64,000 nt of DNA, from the NCBI RefSeq assembly GCF_040712315.1, contig NC_134013.1, positions 10,451,001-10,515,000 of the forward strand. Direction: 5' to 3'. Below the pieces are notes generated by a model. It made no database searches, had not been told where the DNA came from, and was given only the letters and a program-made list of their open reading frames with translations. This document shows, one piece after another, positions 11,522 through 21,905 of the stretch (position 1 is its first letter; the number at the start of each line of letters is the position of its first letter). The position numbers were made by a program, and so were the translations under genes. This DNA comes from Castanea sativa (Eukaryota; Streptophyta; Magnoliopsida; Fagales; Fagaceae).

Positions 11522-12083
11522 CTAACCGGATCTATCACAAAGGGCATCCAACACATCCCTTATCGTTGAACAGTTAATATGGTCTACTTTAGCAAATAGC
11601 ACCAAATCATCTACGAAGAATAGATGCGAAAAGGCAACCCCATTGATAGAGCTTTTGATAGGAGTCCATCTCTTTTCCTTGCATTTTTCCTCAATGAGAT
11701 AGTCGAGAACTTCCATGCAAAGAATGAATAAATAAGGAGAAAGCAGGTCTCCTTGCCTAATTCCTCGTGAGGAGAGAATAGGCTCTATGTTACCTCCATT
11801 ATAAAGAATGGAAGTAAAGACCGGCGATACACAACTCATGATAAGGCTTATCAAATTATGGGGAAAATTGGCATTGATAAGCACTTCATGGATGAAACTC
11901 CATTCAGTTTTATCATAAGCCTTTTCTAAATCCACTTTGATAGCCATGTAACCCACCGTGCTTCTCTTATTACTAATGGTATGGATGAGCTCTTGGACCA
12001 CAATGGCATTGTCCACGCTTCTCCTGCTTGGGACAAAAGCATATTGGAGAGGGGAGACAAGATCATCAAGATGGGGTCCACGC
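11522..12083 (-). pseudogene. LINE reverse transcriptase fragment
   Basis: This is about 187 codons of open reverse transcriptase with motifs in the correct order: AFVPSRR, MAIKVDLEKAYDKTEWSF, RQGDLLSPYLFILCMEVL and FFVDDLVLFAK. The two catalytic Asp residues of the FVDD motif are present. Upstream RT motifs and the endonuclease are missing, so it is a piece of the truncated LINE and not a gene. Confidence 0.9.
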
Positions 12084-12215
12084 TTCATTCCATTTTATTT
12101 CATGATCATTCAATTTCATTCCCTTATAAACTCCCAAACAGACCCTTAAATACATTCCATTCCATTCCCTTATGATCATTCTATTTCATTCTCTTATGAA
12201 CTCCCAAATGAAGCC

Positions 12216-12602
12216 TAGAGACATCGATATCATATATTCAAATTAATATATAGAACTGAAATAATCTTTTTAAAATGCAATTTATTTATAACACGATGTC
12301 TGATATTTAAATTGATATATAAAACTGAAATAGTGTTTCTAAAACACGCATGAATTTTATTGAATTTTAGCCTTAAAGATATTCAAACCTTAAAAGTTTG
12401 AACCTCTACTATCTAAATTGATATATAAAATTGAAATATTCTTTTTAAGACATGATTTCTGTATAGCATGAATACTATTAAATCTTTGTCAAAGAGATCC
12501 AAACTAATATGTAAATCTAAAATAGTGTTTTTAAAACACAATTTCTATATAGTAAGAATTCTATTGAATTTTTTCTTTAGAGTAGATGACTAATATCCAA
12601 AT

Positions 12603-12639
<37 letters not shown>

Positions 12640-13340
12640 GAACATAAAATGTGTTTTTAAGATACAATTTTTAAATAAAATGAATAAGTTTGAATTTTTT
12701 TTCCCTATGTTTGATATCCAAATTCATATGTGAATTGAAATTGTGCTTCAAAGACATAATTTCTATATAAAATGAATACTATTTGATTTTTTTTTCCTTA
12801 AAGATGTCCACTAATATCCAAACTGATATGTAGAACTGAAATTGTGTTTCTGTGATGCGATTTCTTTATAACATGAATTATATTGAATTTTTTTCTTAGA
12901 AATATCCAAATCTTAAAGGTTTGGATGCTTAATATCCAAACTGATATGTAGAACTAAAATAATATTTCTAATACACATTTTTTGTATAGCATGATTATTA
13001 TTGAATTTTTGCGTTAAAGATATTCAAACCTTAAAGGTTTGGATGTATGATATCTAAAACTAAAATAGTCTTTCTAAAACATGCTTTTCTATATAACATG
13101 AATTCCATTGAATTTTTGTCTTAGAGGTTTGGATGTCTGATATCCAAACCCTAATATCCAATTAACTAATATGTAGAACATAAATAGTATTTTTAAGACA
13201 CACTTTCTATATAGCATAAATTCTATTGAATTTTTGCCTTAGAGATTTCTATATAGCACGAATGTTATTGAACTATCTAAACCTTAAAGGTTTGGATGTT
13301 TGATATTCGAATTGATATGTAGAACTAAGATTGAATTTTT
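12216..13340. repeat. AT-rich degenerate tandem repeat, block B copy 1
   Basis: Units of roughly 100-130 bases recur with the order: gatatcc.aa, tgatatgtagaactgaaa, tgtttctaaaacac.atttctatata, catgaattctattgaattttt, gccttagag. Several units contain a small palindrome based on aaaccttaaaggttt (12391, 12908, 13023, 13278 areas). 12480-13325 aligns with 20770-21590 at a constant offset of about 8.26 kb, so the two are copies of one block. No coding potential was seen. Confidence 0.75.
12607..12636. repeat. (AT)n microsatellite
   Basis: About 30 bases of AT dinucleotide within the block B repeat. It is absent at the equivalent place in copy 2. Confidence 0.9.
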
Positions 13341-14237
13341 GCCTTTGATTTTTGTTCTCATTCTTTCAAATTTTCCGATCCAAAAACCTAAAATTGAATT
13401 GAAATGCACATAATTTTCCAAATCAAGGCGGAGAAAAGAGCGGATCTTACCTTGGATCTGAGAATGAGGAAGGTTGGATCAAGGAGAAGAGAACGTTGCC
13501 GGCAAGGAAAAGAGCGGATATTGGAGATCAACGTTGGTGGTGGTGGTGGTGGTGAGGTGGGCGTAAGGTAAGCAAGGGTTTGGGTGAAGGTTAAGAAGGG
13601 ATTGGTGCATAGATCTTCAGATTGAGAAGTGTAGTGAAAGGAAAGGAAAGGAAAGAATGGAAATTGTAGTAAGTGATGGAAAGCGAGAGATATCTCGAGC
13701 TAGCAAATCTGGTTTCCTGTGTAATAACGTATATTGTTTCTATACATGATTGTTAGTGCATGCAGTTCAGACTCTCTCCTTTTCTTTTCTTTTTGTTTGT
13801 TATGATTTGAAGTAAAACCACAATTTTTTTTTAATAATTGGATAATTGGAGTGAAATTGCATATTTGATTCATGATAAATGGAATTTGTTTTCTTTTAAT
13901 TAATTATTAAATTAGTTCATGAATTATGATGATGATGGTGAGAATTAAATGAAAAATGATAATCAATTTTAAATACAAATAGGTTTAATCCTAAAGTTAG
14001 GTTTAATATACGTACCCCACCACAACTTGATTGACAGGATAAGTATCTCAAAAAAAAAAAAAAACTCGATTGATAGTATAATTGTTTGTTAAATTAATCT
14101 TTTACCATATGATTTTGCTTTCTATTGTTGATCTTATCATTAAATATTTACCATCTCTATCCGATATAATATATATTAGCAGTAGAATTTCAAATTTAAT
14201 TGAAATCAAAATTTTGTTTTTAACTGTGATTTTGTGC
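13341..14237. other. Non-coding stretch with (GGT)n run, no gene seen
   Basis: A G-rich part at about 13420-13600 includes ggtggtggtggtggt (about 13529-13546). The rest is AT-rich. No ORF with recognisable content or splice structure was found. Confidence 0.4.
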
Positions 14238-14245
14238 CAAGTGTT

Positions 14246-14384
14246 TTTTTTTTTTATATACACAAGATAGAAATTCTACTCTAACATAATCTAAGTGTAT
14301 CTGTGTGTAAAGGTCCCTCCTGGAGACTTGACCCCCAACCATTACCTCTCACACCCCACAAAGTACTTATACTTGTGGAGTGAT
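14246..14384 (-). mobile_element. tRNA-derived SINE, minus strand
   Basis: On the minus strand the element starts at the tRNA-like head (atcactccacaagtata...), passes a box-B-like ggtcaagtctcc, and ends in cttgtgtatat plus an A-run. Its body matches the SINE at 28831-28976 (acacttagatta.g.tagagtagaatttctatcttgt). It is flanked by 8-base copies of caagtgtt at 14238-14245 and 14385-14392. Confidence 0.75.
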
Positions 14385-14392
14385 CAAGTGTT

Positions 14393-15369
14393 ATTGCAGT
14401 TAAATTTTACACATTCTAATTTTATGCTAAGGATTCATTCAAATTAAATTACACTGGTGACACTTTTATGTTCAGGGATGTTTTGTTTTTTAATGTTGTG
14501 AAAAAATCGTGATCTTGATGACCTTGGGTGTGCGGGTAGGCCATGACAAATAGTTTATCAAAATTATGATTCAATTGGTAATATTGTTCCTCATAGATCG
14601 ACGATTTTACATTTAAGTTACCACATATTTAATGAAAAGAAAAGAAAAACGAAAAAAAATACAACCTTTACATTGATGTAAAACATAAGATTGAAAACTA
14701 CAACACATTGCCTCATAAATTCAACTTGTTTGAATTTACAAAATCTAAATTTCATATTAGCATATTTGAATATTATGTTTGAAACCCTAATTTGATGGTT
14801 GATTCGCATGTTCATGTTTGCATTCATGCCAAATCATCAAATAACACCAATTTTGAAGAAACTTAGTGCAAAAAATTAGAGTGTACAAGAGACTATTTTG
14901 GTTTTAGTGTTTACCAACATGCATAGCTCTTTGCAAAGACAGGTTGACAATGGTTACTCAAATGTTGGATTGGTAATCCTATGAATTAGTTTTTAAGTGT
15001 TTGTAATTTGGTGATAGTTCAGTATTATTTCAAGTGTGCATGGAGGGTTTTAGGAACTTAGAAATGTTGTTGCTCTGACATAAAGGATCTGTCATCAACC
15101 TATTGCATTTACGAAATATTGTTCTAGATCAACTCAATACTAAATAAATTATAATTAAATCATATCTCATATTTCCTTCAAATTCTTTTGATTTCAATTT
15201 TTATTTTTATAATTAAACTACGCATCTATTTGGGATGAGCAGAACAATTCAAATTATCTACATTTTTAGCTTATTTTTGCTACTATTTGTTGAAAAATTT
15301 AGACCTTAGTTGATTGAATTAACAAGTTTTAAACCCAAGTTTTTAATTAGATCTATTATGAATAATCCT
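14393..15369. other. AT-rich spacer, no gene seen
   Basis: This is AT-rich DNA without recognisable coding content or clear repeat borders. Short open frames here match nothing I know. Confidence 0.4.
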
Positions 15370-16162
15370 TGTTCAAACAAACAAAGATCAATATCATACA
15401 CAGCAGAATAGTAAATAGGACAAGATATGATACCCTAGGAAAATCAATGAAACAAACTAGTTTCATAGTACAAAATTTGGGGGGAAACCTTCCCAAAAAG
15501 CAATCCACTATAATAAAGAGAATATTCAAATTTAGTACAAAACTTTTGTCTCTAGACTCTACAACCTCAGTAGATGAACTTAAAACAGAAATCTTCTACC
15601 TCTTTAAAACCTCTGAACTCTTCAATATATGAACGCTTCACCCACACAATTGGAACCTCCAATTGACTTCAAGAGCCTCTTGAAGGTTTTCCTCACAGTA
15701 GCAAGTCTGTGGTGATTGTTATGACTTCAGCTTCTTCACCAATGGAATCTTCAGATCTACTTTGAAACTCTTTGATTTTATGAAATAGAGAAAACTTGGT
15801 TACAAAATCCTAACCGCATAAACGGATTGTTTCTCTGTCTAAAAAGGCCTTCTAATAGATGGCTTATAATGTCCTTTAAATACCGGTTCAAACGGATCTT
15901 AATTCGAACTTCAAACGAATAAGCTATGGGTTTTTTTGAGTTTTTGATTTTTGCTAATCCAGGAAACTCGATAGATCGAGCTGCTATTGAGCTCCTATCA
16001 AGAAGACAGTAAGTATCTAACTTCTATCGAAGTACATGCTAAAAATGTGTTTTTCTTGAGCTTTTCTTAAGTATACTTTGTGTCTTCAACTTGGTCTTCA
16101 GTCACAACTTTAAGACACATAATTTAGCATGGTTGACAATACCAAAATAAATGACCCTAACA
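15370..16162 (-). repeat. Probable copia LTR, minus strand
   Basis: On the minus strand a purine-rich run (aaaaagggatat, 16163-16175) is followed at 16162 by TGTTAGGGTCAT, the usual polypurine-tract to LTR junction of plant copia elements. The LTR body carries a pair of inverted hexamers (ctcgatagatcgag near 15967). The other end was not located and is placed approximately. Only a short internal stub lies to the right. Confidence 0.4.
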
Positions 16163-16201
16163 ATATCCCTTTTTGTCAATCCATGACAAAACCTCAGGTA
16201 T

Positions 16202-16343
16202 AAAAGTAAGCCCAATACAATAACAACCTACATGCAATGAATGAACCCATATTCAAATACATTAGCCTATATAAAAATAAGCCCAATACAATAACAGCCC
16301 GAATGCAATGGATGAACCCATATTCAAATACATTAGCCTATCT
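16202..16343. repeat. 71-bp tandem repeat, two copies
   Basis: Two head-to-tail copies (16202-16272 and 16273-16343) share aagcccaatacaataaca and cccatattcaaatac with a few mismatches. Confidence 0.85.
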
Positions 16344-16453
16344 AAAAATAACCAATCTTGAGAAACTATAGCATGAACTAGTTGATTGGCTTCATACTTG
16401 TCTTTCCTGAGCGCACTTAACAAACATGTTATGCGCACCATGTGAAAAACAAT

Positions 16454-16819
16454 AATCCAAGCCCGCAAGCAGTTTGTCCGCTCCGGGGCCGAGGACCCGC
16501 ACGGTTTTGTTCTTTGCAAGCGACATGAGTAGTGTTTTAGACTTGCTCCCACATCAAAGAAAGATGCGGTACACTCTTGTCTTCCGCTAAGGCTTGTAAG
16601 GCATGAGTGGGGCTCATCTTTCTTCGATGTGGGAGCAAGTCTAAAACACGTGTCGTAGTGGTATACTCTTGTCTTCAGCTAAGGCTTATAAGGCATGAGT
16701 GGGAAGCATCTTTTTTCGATGTGGGAGTAAGTCTAAAACACTGCTCACGTCGCTTGCAAAGAACAAAGCCGTGCGGGTCCTCGGCCCCAGAGCAAACAAA
16801 CTGCTTGCGGGCTTGGATT
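16454..16819. repeat. Long GC-rich inverted repeat with internal direct repeat
   Basis: The outer arms (about 16454-16561 and 16707-16819) are nearly perfect reverse complements, beginning aatccaagcccgcaagcag and ending with its complement. Between them is a second copy of part of the right arm, so the sequence tcttcgatgtgggagcaag-like occurs twice (about 16621 and 16713) in direct orientation, each complementary to the left arm. Transcribed, this would fold into a hairpin of more than 100 bp with alternative pairing. The frames across it are symmetric shadows, not genes. It could be a foldback element or rearranged LTR ends. Confidence 0.8.
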
Positions 16820-17685
16820 CGTTCCACCCCCAAACAGTCACTACATATAATATTTTCTACAATTTCTCAAATTGAATTTTTAACTTTTAATGTTTTAGTT
16901 AAATATATATCATATTGAAATATGTTTCACTAAAAATTTGTTTGCCCATCATACTGGTTAGTAATTAGGGACGTTGATTGAAAATGTTGTGTTATGTCAG
17001 TTATATTAGGATGTTTTGTACCGAAGTCTTACCAGTTTTTCACAAAGAAATTTTATATCAATGGAAAAGTATTTTTCCCCAGTTTAACTTCTAATAAAAG
17101 TGGTCCATTTCTTGAGTTAACTTTGACGCAACAGGTTGTCACATGATGTTTAAATTATTGCTAGGCATGTGTTGCAATTATTTATCCTCAACATAAACAT
17201 GATGCCAAATATTAAAGTCATTTTGATCAGACTAGCAATTTTGGAATTTTGGGAATGCATATTGGACCGGTAAACGTTTGTTGGTTTGTTTGTTCAGACT
17301 TGCAGATGGTGTTTTACAATACTCAGATTCATAATTTAGTTCCTGGTATATGCGTAGAATTCAGTTCGATTTGCGCCCATCTAGAATCATAGAGTGATAC
17401 AAGAGCCCAAAAGAGTTTTCAACAGAAATTTCAGCCCATTTAGCAAAATTAGCATAGAGTTTTTAAGAGGTTGCTTAAAACATTTGACTATTTACATTGT
17501 TCTAAATATTACTCTAAAATTGTTTGAGATTGAAATTAAAAACTTGTTTTTATGATTTTTTTTTCAAAATAAAAATGTGTTTGGAAAAGATATGTTTAAA
17601 AAGAATTTTTAGAAAACAATGGTAAAAATAATAAATAATAAATAATAAAAAACTCAAAAATATTTTTGTCTTTATCATCAATACC
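16820..17685. other. AT-rich spacer, no gene seen
   Basis: No coding frames, clear repeats or element borders were recognised between the inverted repeat and the start of the second SLAH duplication block. Confidence 0.4.
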
Positions 17686-18089
17686 TAACAAAAAGCTTAT
17701 CCCATGAACACCTATTAGTAACATTTTTTTCCAATTTTTTTTAGTAGGACTAACATATAGCCATTTTAAGACGTGTCATATTCGTGTTGTATCTAGTGAA
17801 TATAAACACTCTGCAATCAATAAAAAGCTTCTTTGATCAACACCTATTAGTAACAATTTTTCTATAGGACCAACACGTGATTATTTTAGAACATGTATTG
17901 TGTCAAGTGCACATAAGCACTCTACAATCACTGCTTTTACGGTCCTCACATAGAAATAGGTGTACTATATCCCACATGTATCAAGGAAATGAGTTAGAAG
18001 TAATGAAGTTTATAAGATACTAGAGTTAAACTAAGTAGACTTTGTGTCACGATTGAGCTTGAGTGTGATTTATAATCCACATCTTTTGG

Positions 18090-20044
18090 TCACACTGCTC
18101 TTGGTAAATGATTAAGCAGAGTAACAATTGGATCGTTGTCAGGTAAGAGCATCTTAGTGTTGAACAAAGTGAACACTATCAGACCAAGGGAAACTAAAAC
18201 AGATATTGCCAATAGAAGAAGCATCAGGATGTGTGCAATGCTCCCTTTCACTTCTTGTGCATATTCGGTGGAAGCTAGAGCAAGGACAGTCAGAGGAAGT
18301 GAGTAAGCCCACCATGCCACATTGAATCTTCTCATTGATCTCTTGAAAAGGTTGGGCCTGAAGACCTGAAACCACATAACCTCTACTTCAGTCGTTACAC
18401 TGAAAAAGAATGCAGCTCACAAGTAGCTTCCAATTTATATGCATGCAGAGGGAGTGATTTTAAAGCTTAAGATTGATAGTAAGCTCTAATAATCAAGGCC
18501 GGCCCTTCCAGTAGGCCAATTAGGCCATTGTTTAAGACTTCCAAGTGAAAGGAGAGTAATAATTCTAAGAGTACTTTCCAAAACGTGTTTCTAAACCCAT
18601 GAATGAATAGAGCAGATTCAAGCTAGTCATAAAATAATTATTTTATATCAAACACTTTCAATAAGGCTAGTATATATATTCGTTTTAAATAATGCTATGA
18701 ATATTATAAATTTTACTAATTAATTTTTATAAACTAAGATGTCACTAATCAAAAAAATATATATAATATTTATTAATCATATTCATCGTCATATCAATTT
18801 ATAAATTTTATGTTGCAAATTATGTATTAGCTTTCTTTTATATATATTTTTTTTTTTTGATAATGAATATGGCTGATGTTATAATTTTTTTTTTTTTTTT
18901 TGAGTAAAGATGTTATAATTTCTAAAGTCTAAATCTCGTTTGAGTTAAAATCTGTGACACATGATCTCTGATAAATCTAATTCAAATTCCAAAAGGCAGC
19001 TTATGATCTAATTAATTTGGTCAAACTAGCTAGTTGTACCGTTTGTCCTTACATAAAAAAGCCTACCGTTGCTATCTTGCATGGAATCAATTTATATAAC
19101 TTGGAGTTAAATTCTATCACGTGACTACTGTCATGACCATAATTTTCAGTACAACCAATACATACCAGAGACGTAAAGAGGAAGAGCGAGAGGAAGAATA
19201 ACATCTTTGAAACAATATCAAAAGCCCCAGCTATGGACTCCCAAGCCAAGCTCGCCACACTTGGTGCTGCAAAGTACAAAAAGAAGACTGGACTCAACAA
19301 CCCTGGAAGCTGAATCCCACCCGAGAATCGCTGATAAAGAGTCACAAAAAGCACTAGATAGTGCACTATGCCTAAGGAAAACAAGAAAATAGAGGTTTCT
19401 TGCCACCCCATGTACGCAGCGGCTTGAGCTCCAACCAAGTTTCCGATGACTGATAATTGGCTAGTTGGATTTGCCACGGTTGATAAGAACCTCTTGCCCT
19501 TAGTGAACCATTGGCCATAGATTTTTACATCAAGCACCAACACAGGAATCACAAAAACCCACCAAAGGACTAAATAGGGGAAGGTTTTTGGAGCTATGAA
19601 TGGTGCAGATTGAAGCAAAAGAAGCCAAGAAATCCATGGAGCGAATAGGTAGTTGACCCCTACATCGTGCAAGAACTCTGTCTTCACTGTGTTAAAGTGA
19701 AACAAGAATTTCAAGAGGTAAAGCAGAGATAGTAAAACAAGTATAAACAGAGCCAGAGACCATATTACGAGAAAAGGCGTTGGATGAAGGATGTGAAGCA
19801 CGTGACGTAGAATACTTGTGTCAGTGCTTGGTCCATTTAGTGTCTTCCATAACAAAACTTGGCTACTTAGAGATAAGCTTATTCTGAAATACCCAGCATG
19901 AAATTTGGCTAGTATTGAGCTTAATGTGTTTAGCAATCGTTTCAATATGATGATTGAGAGTACTGTTTGTTGATTATGGTTTGTGACGGTTGTGGATGCC
20001 TCAACCACAATTTCAATCTCAGATTGAGATCCTTGGGTTGCCAT
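18090..20044 (-). CDS. S-type anion channel, SLAH1/SLAH4-like, copy 2
   Basis: This gene has two exons on the minus strand: 20044-19166 and 18365-18090. Splice sites are GT at 19165-19164 and AG at 18367-18366, phase 0, the same structure as copy 1. The 384-residue product differs from copy 1 by scattered substitutions and by an intact C-terminal tail (TLLNHLPRAV). It has the short N-terminus and multi-span SLAC1/TehA-type fold of the SLAH1/SLAH4 subgroup: KFHAGYFRISLSLSS, then FNVAWWAYSLPLTVLALAS. Expected function is chloride/nitrate efflux, or modulation of other S-type channels, at the plasma membrane (family knowledge). The spliced frame is fully open. A single TATAAATAGC box 77 bases upstream of the ATG is its likely core promoter. 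The intact tail suggests it is closer to the ancestral form. Confidence 0.92.
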
Positions 20045-20120
20045 AGGAGGATATTAGAGACTTTGAGTTATTGGAAACTTTAGTGAATGGTTTTAGTGTG
20101 TGGGAGTCTATGCACGCTAG

Positions 20121-20130
20121 GCTATTTATA
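20121..20130 (-). promoter_or_regulatory. TATA box of SLAH copy 2
   Basis: TATAAATAGC on the minus strand lies 77 bases upstream of the start codon. The equivalent box of copy 1 is TATAAAATAG at 4841-4850. Position and match to the plant TATA consensus support it. Confidence 0.5.
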
Positions 20131-20752
20131 TTTCGTAAACTATATAGTAAGGGAGGAGGAGAGAAGAGAACGTGTTAAAAATAATAAGAAATCTAGTGGT
20201 TAATACTTAACATGACTCAAATGACGCAGTACATGGGCTAGGTCAATGGGCGTTGATATAGAGAGGTATTCTCAGCTGTGATGGTTGGACCAGCTCAATT
20301 TCGATCCGCCGAGCCTTAGTGCTTGGTGCTTGATGCTTGTGAGTCGTGACTCGTGATGTTTCTTTTGGTGCTATGTAACGACCTTTTCAAGCCATAAAAA
20401 GAAAGATAGAACTTTTCCAGATGGATTTTTTTATATTTTTATTCGGACTGGAGAATAGAAGTTTATTAGATACTTTTTCTGTTAAAATTTCGGACAAATT
20501 TGTTGTAAATTATCAAATATAAACTAACAAATATTTCGATTAATTGAAAATACTACCACATACTATTCATTTATTAATTGAAATATATTTTGATCATCGT
20601 AATAATCTCAATTTGTGGGTGTTAACTAACAGAGAAAAAGAAAGAAAAAGCCAAGAGGAAAAATTAAATGTAGGTACGTACTACAAGGCTTCTTGAAGTT
20701 TTTTTTTTTTTTGGCGAGTGAAGGTTGAGCAAACAGTGGTGGTGTTGCTTGA

Positions 20753-21905
20753 CATGTATAGCCTGAATACGATTAAAATTTTGTCATAGAGATCCAAACT
20801 AATATGTAAAACTAAAATAGAGTTTTTAAAACACAATTTCTATATAGTAAGAATTCTATTGAATTTTTTTTTTAGAGTTAGATGAATAATATCCAAATTG
20901 ATATGTAGAACTAAAAATGTGCTTTTAAGATACAATATTTAAATAAAATGAATAAGTTTAAATTTTTTCCTATGTTTGATATTTAAATTCATATGTGAAC
21001 TGAAATTGTGCTTCAAAGACAATTTCTGTATAAAATGAATACGATTTGATTTTTTCCTTAAAGATGTCCATTAATATTTAAATTGATATATAAAATTGAA
21101 ATAGTGTTTCTAAGATGTGATTTATTTTTAACATGAATTATATTGAATTTTTTTCTTAGAAATATCCAAATCTTAAAGGTTTGGATGTTTGATTCAAACT
21201 GATATGTAGAACTAAAATAGTTTTTTTAATGCACATTTTTTGTATAGCATGGTTATTATTGAATTTTTGCATTAGATATATTCAAACCTTAAAGGTTTGG
21301 ATGTATGATATCTAAAACTAAAATAGTCTTTCTAAGACACGATTTTTCTATATAACATGAATTCCATTGAATTTTTGCCTTAGAGGTTTGGATGTCTGAT
21401 ATCCAAACCCTGATATCCAATTAACTAATATGTCAAACATAAATGGTATTTTTAAGACACAATTTCTCTATAGCACGAATTCTATTGAATTTTTGCCTTA
21501 GAGATTTCTATATAGTATTCATTTATCTAAACTGTAAAGGTTTGGAAGTTTGATATTTGAACTGATATGTAGAACTAAAATTGGATTTATAAGACACGAT
21601 TTATATATGGTATGAATTTTATTGAATTTTTGCCTTAGAGATATCCAAACCAATAAGTAGAACTTTAAGATGCAATTTCAAAATAACATGAATAATATTG
21701 AGTTTGGATGTTTGATATCCAAACTCATATATGAATTGAAATTGTGTTTCTTAGAGACATGATTTCGATACAAATGAATACCATCAAAAATTTTGTATTA
21801 AAGATATCCAAACTTTAAGGGTTTGGATGTCTAATATATATGTAGAGTTGAAATTGTGTTTCTAAAACACGATTTCTATATAGCGTGATTATTATTGAAT
21901 TTTTG
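20753..21905. repeat. AT-rich degenerate tandem repeat, block B copy 2
   Basis: Same repeat family as 12216-13340, with units bearing gatatgtagaactaaaa, atttctatatag and ttgaatttttgcc motifs. Palindromic aaaccttaaaggttt-type motifs occur near 21167, 21283, 21530 and 21810. The first three align with copy 1 at an offset of 8252-8260 bases. The array continues past the end of the copy 1 alignment to about 21905. Confidence 0.75.

Larger units (their letters stand above)
9508..12083 (-). mobile_element. 5'-truncated LINE (L1-type, with RNase H), minus strand
   Basis: This non-LTR retrotransposon fragment lies on the minus strand. Its poly-A tail is seen as a T-run at 9508-9519. In coding order: reverse transcriptase 12083-11522 (LQYAFVPSRR, KVDLEKAYD, RGIRQGDLLSPYLF, and the catalytic FVDD box). 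RT thumb/connection follows at 11192-10708 (KNPLGGWHKVTKPKEEGGLGI, SLWHDNW). A zinc-binding zf-RVT domain is at 10527-9955, and RNase H runs from about 10080 to 9600 (WFRLNTNGS, CYREANSCADCLAR). The 5' half (endonuclease) is missing, as is usual for truncated insertion. Frames are interrupted, so it is inactive. Matching ttcattcc copies flank it. Confidence 0.9.
7055..12145. mobile_element. Degenerate Harbinger-like element carrying a Myb/SANT gene, split by a LINE
   Basis: The left end reads ccttgtttgggagtttta and the right end ttataaactcccaaacagaccctt (about 12122-12145), giving an imperfect inverted terminus sharing gtttgggagttt. Gaatggaa and attccatt arms lie just inside both ends. The interior holds a broken Myb/SANT-like gene (8067-9046), the type of accessory ORF found with plant PIF/Harbinger transposases. 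A LINE at 9508-12083 sits in the right arm with target duplications. No transposase DDE ORF was recognised, so the superfamily call is tentative. Confidence 0.45.
17686..20752. repeat. Segmental duplication block A, copy 2 (contains SLAH copy 2)
   Basis: This is the direct counterpart of 2333-5551, with the same gene, intron and flanks. At its right end, after gttgcttga, it passes straight into block B repeat sequence. In copy 1 the two are separated by about 6.9 kb of insertions. Confidence 0.85.

Noticed and set aside
16262..16918. Two open frames on opposite strands sharing CGSSAPE.TNCLRAW
   Set aside because: They are mirror images caused by the long inverted repeat, not genes.
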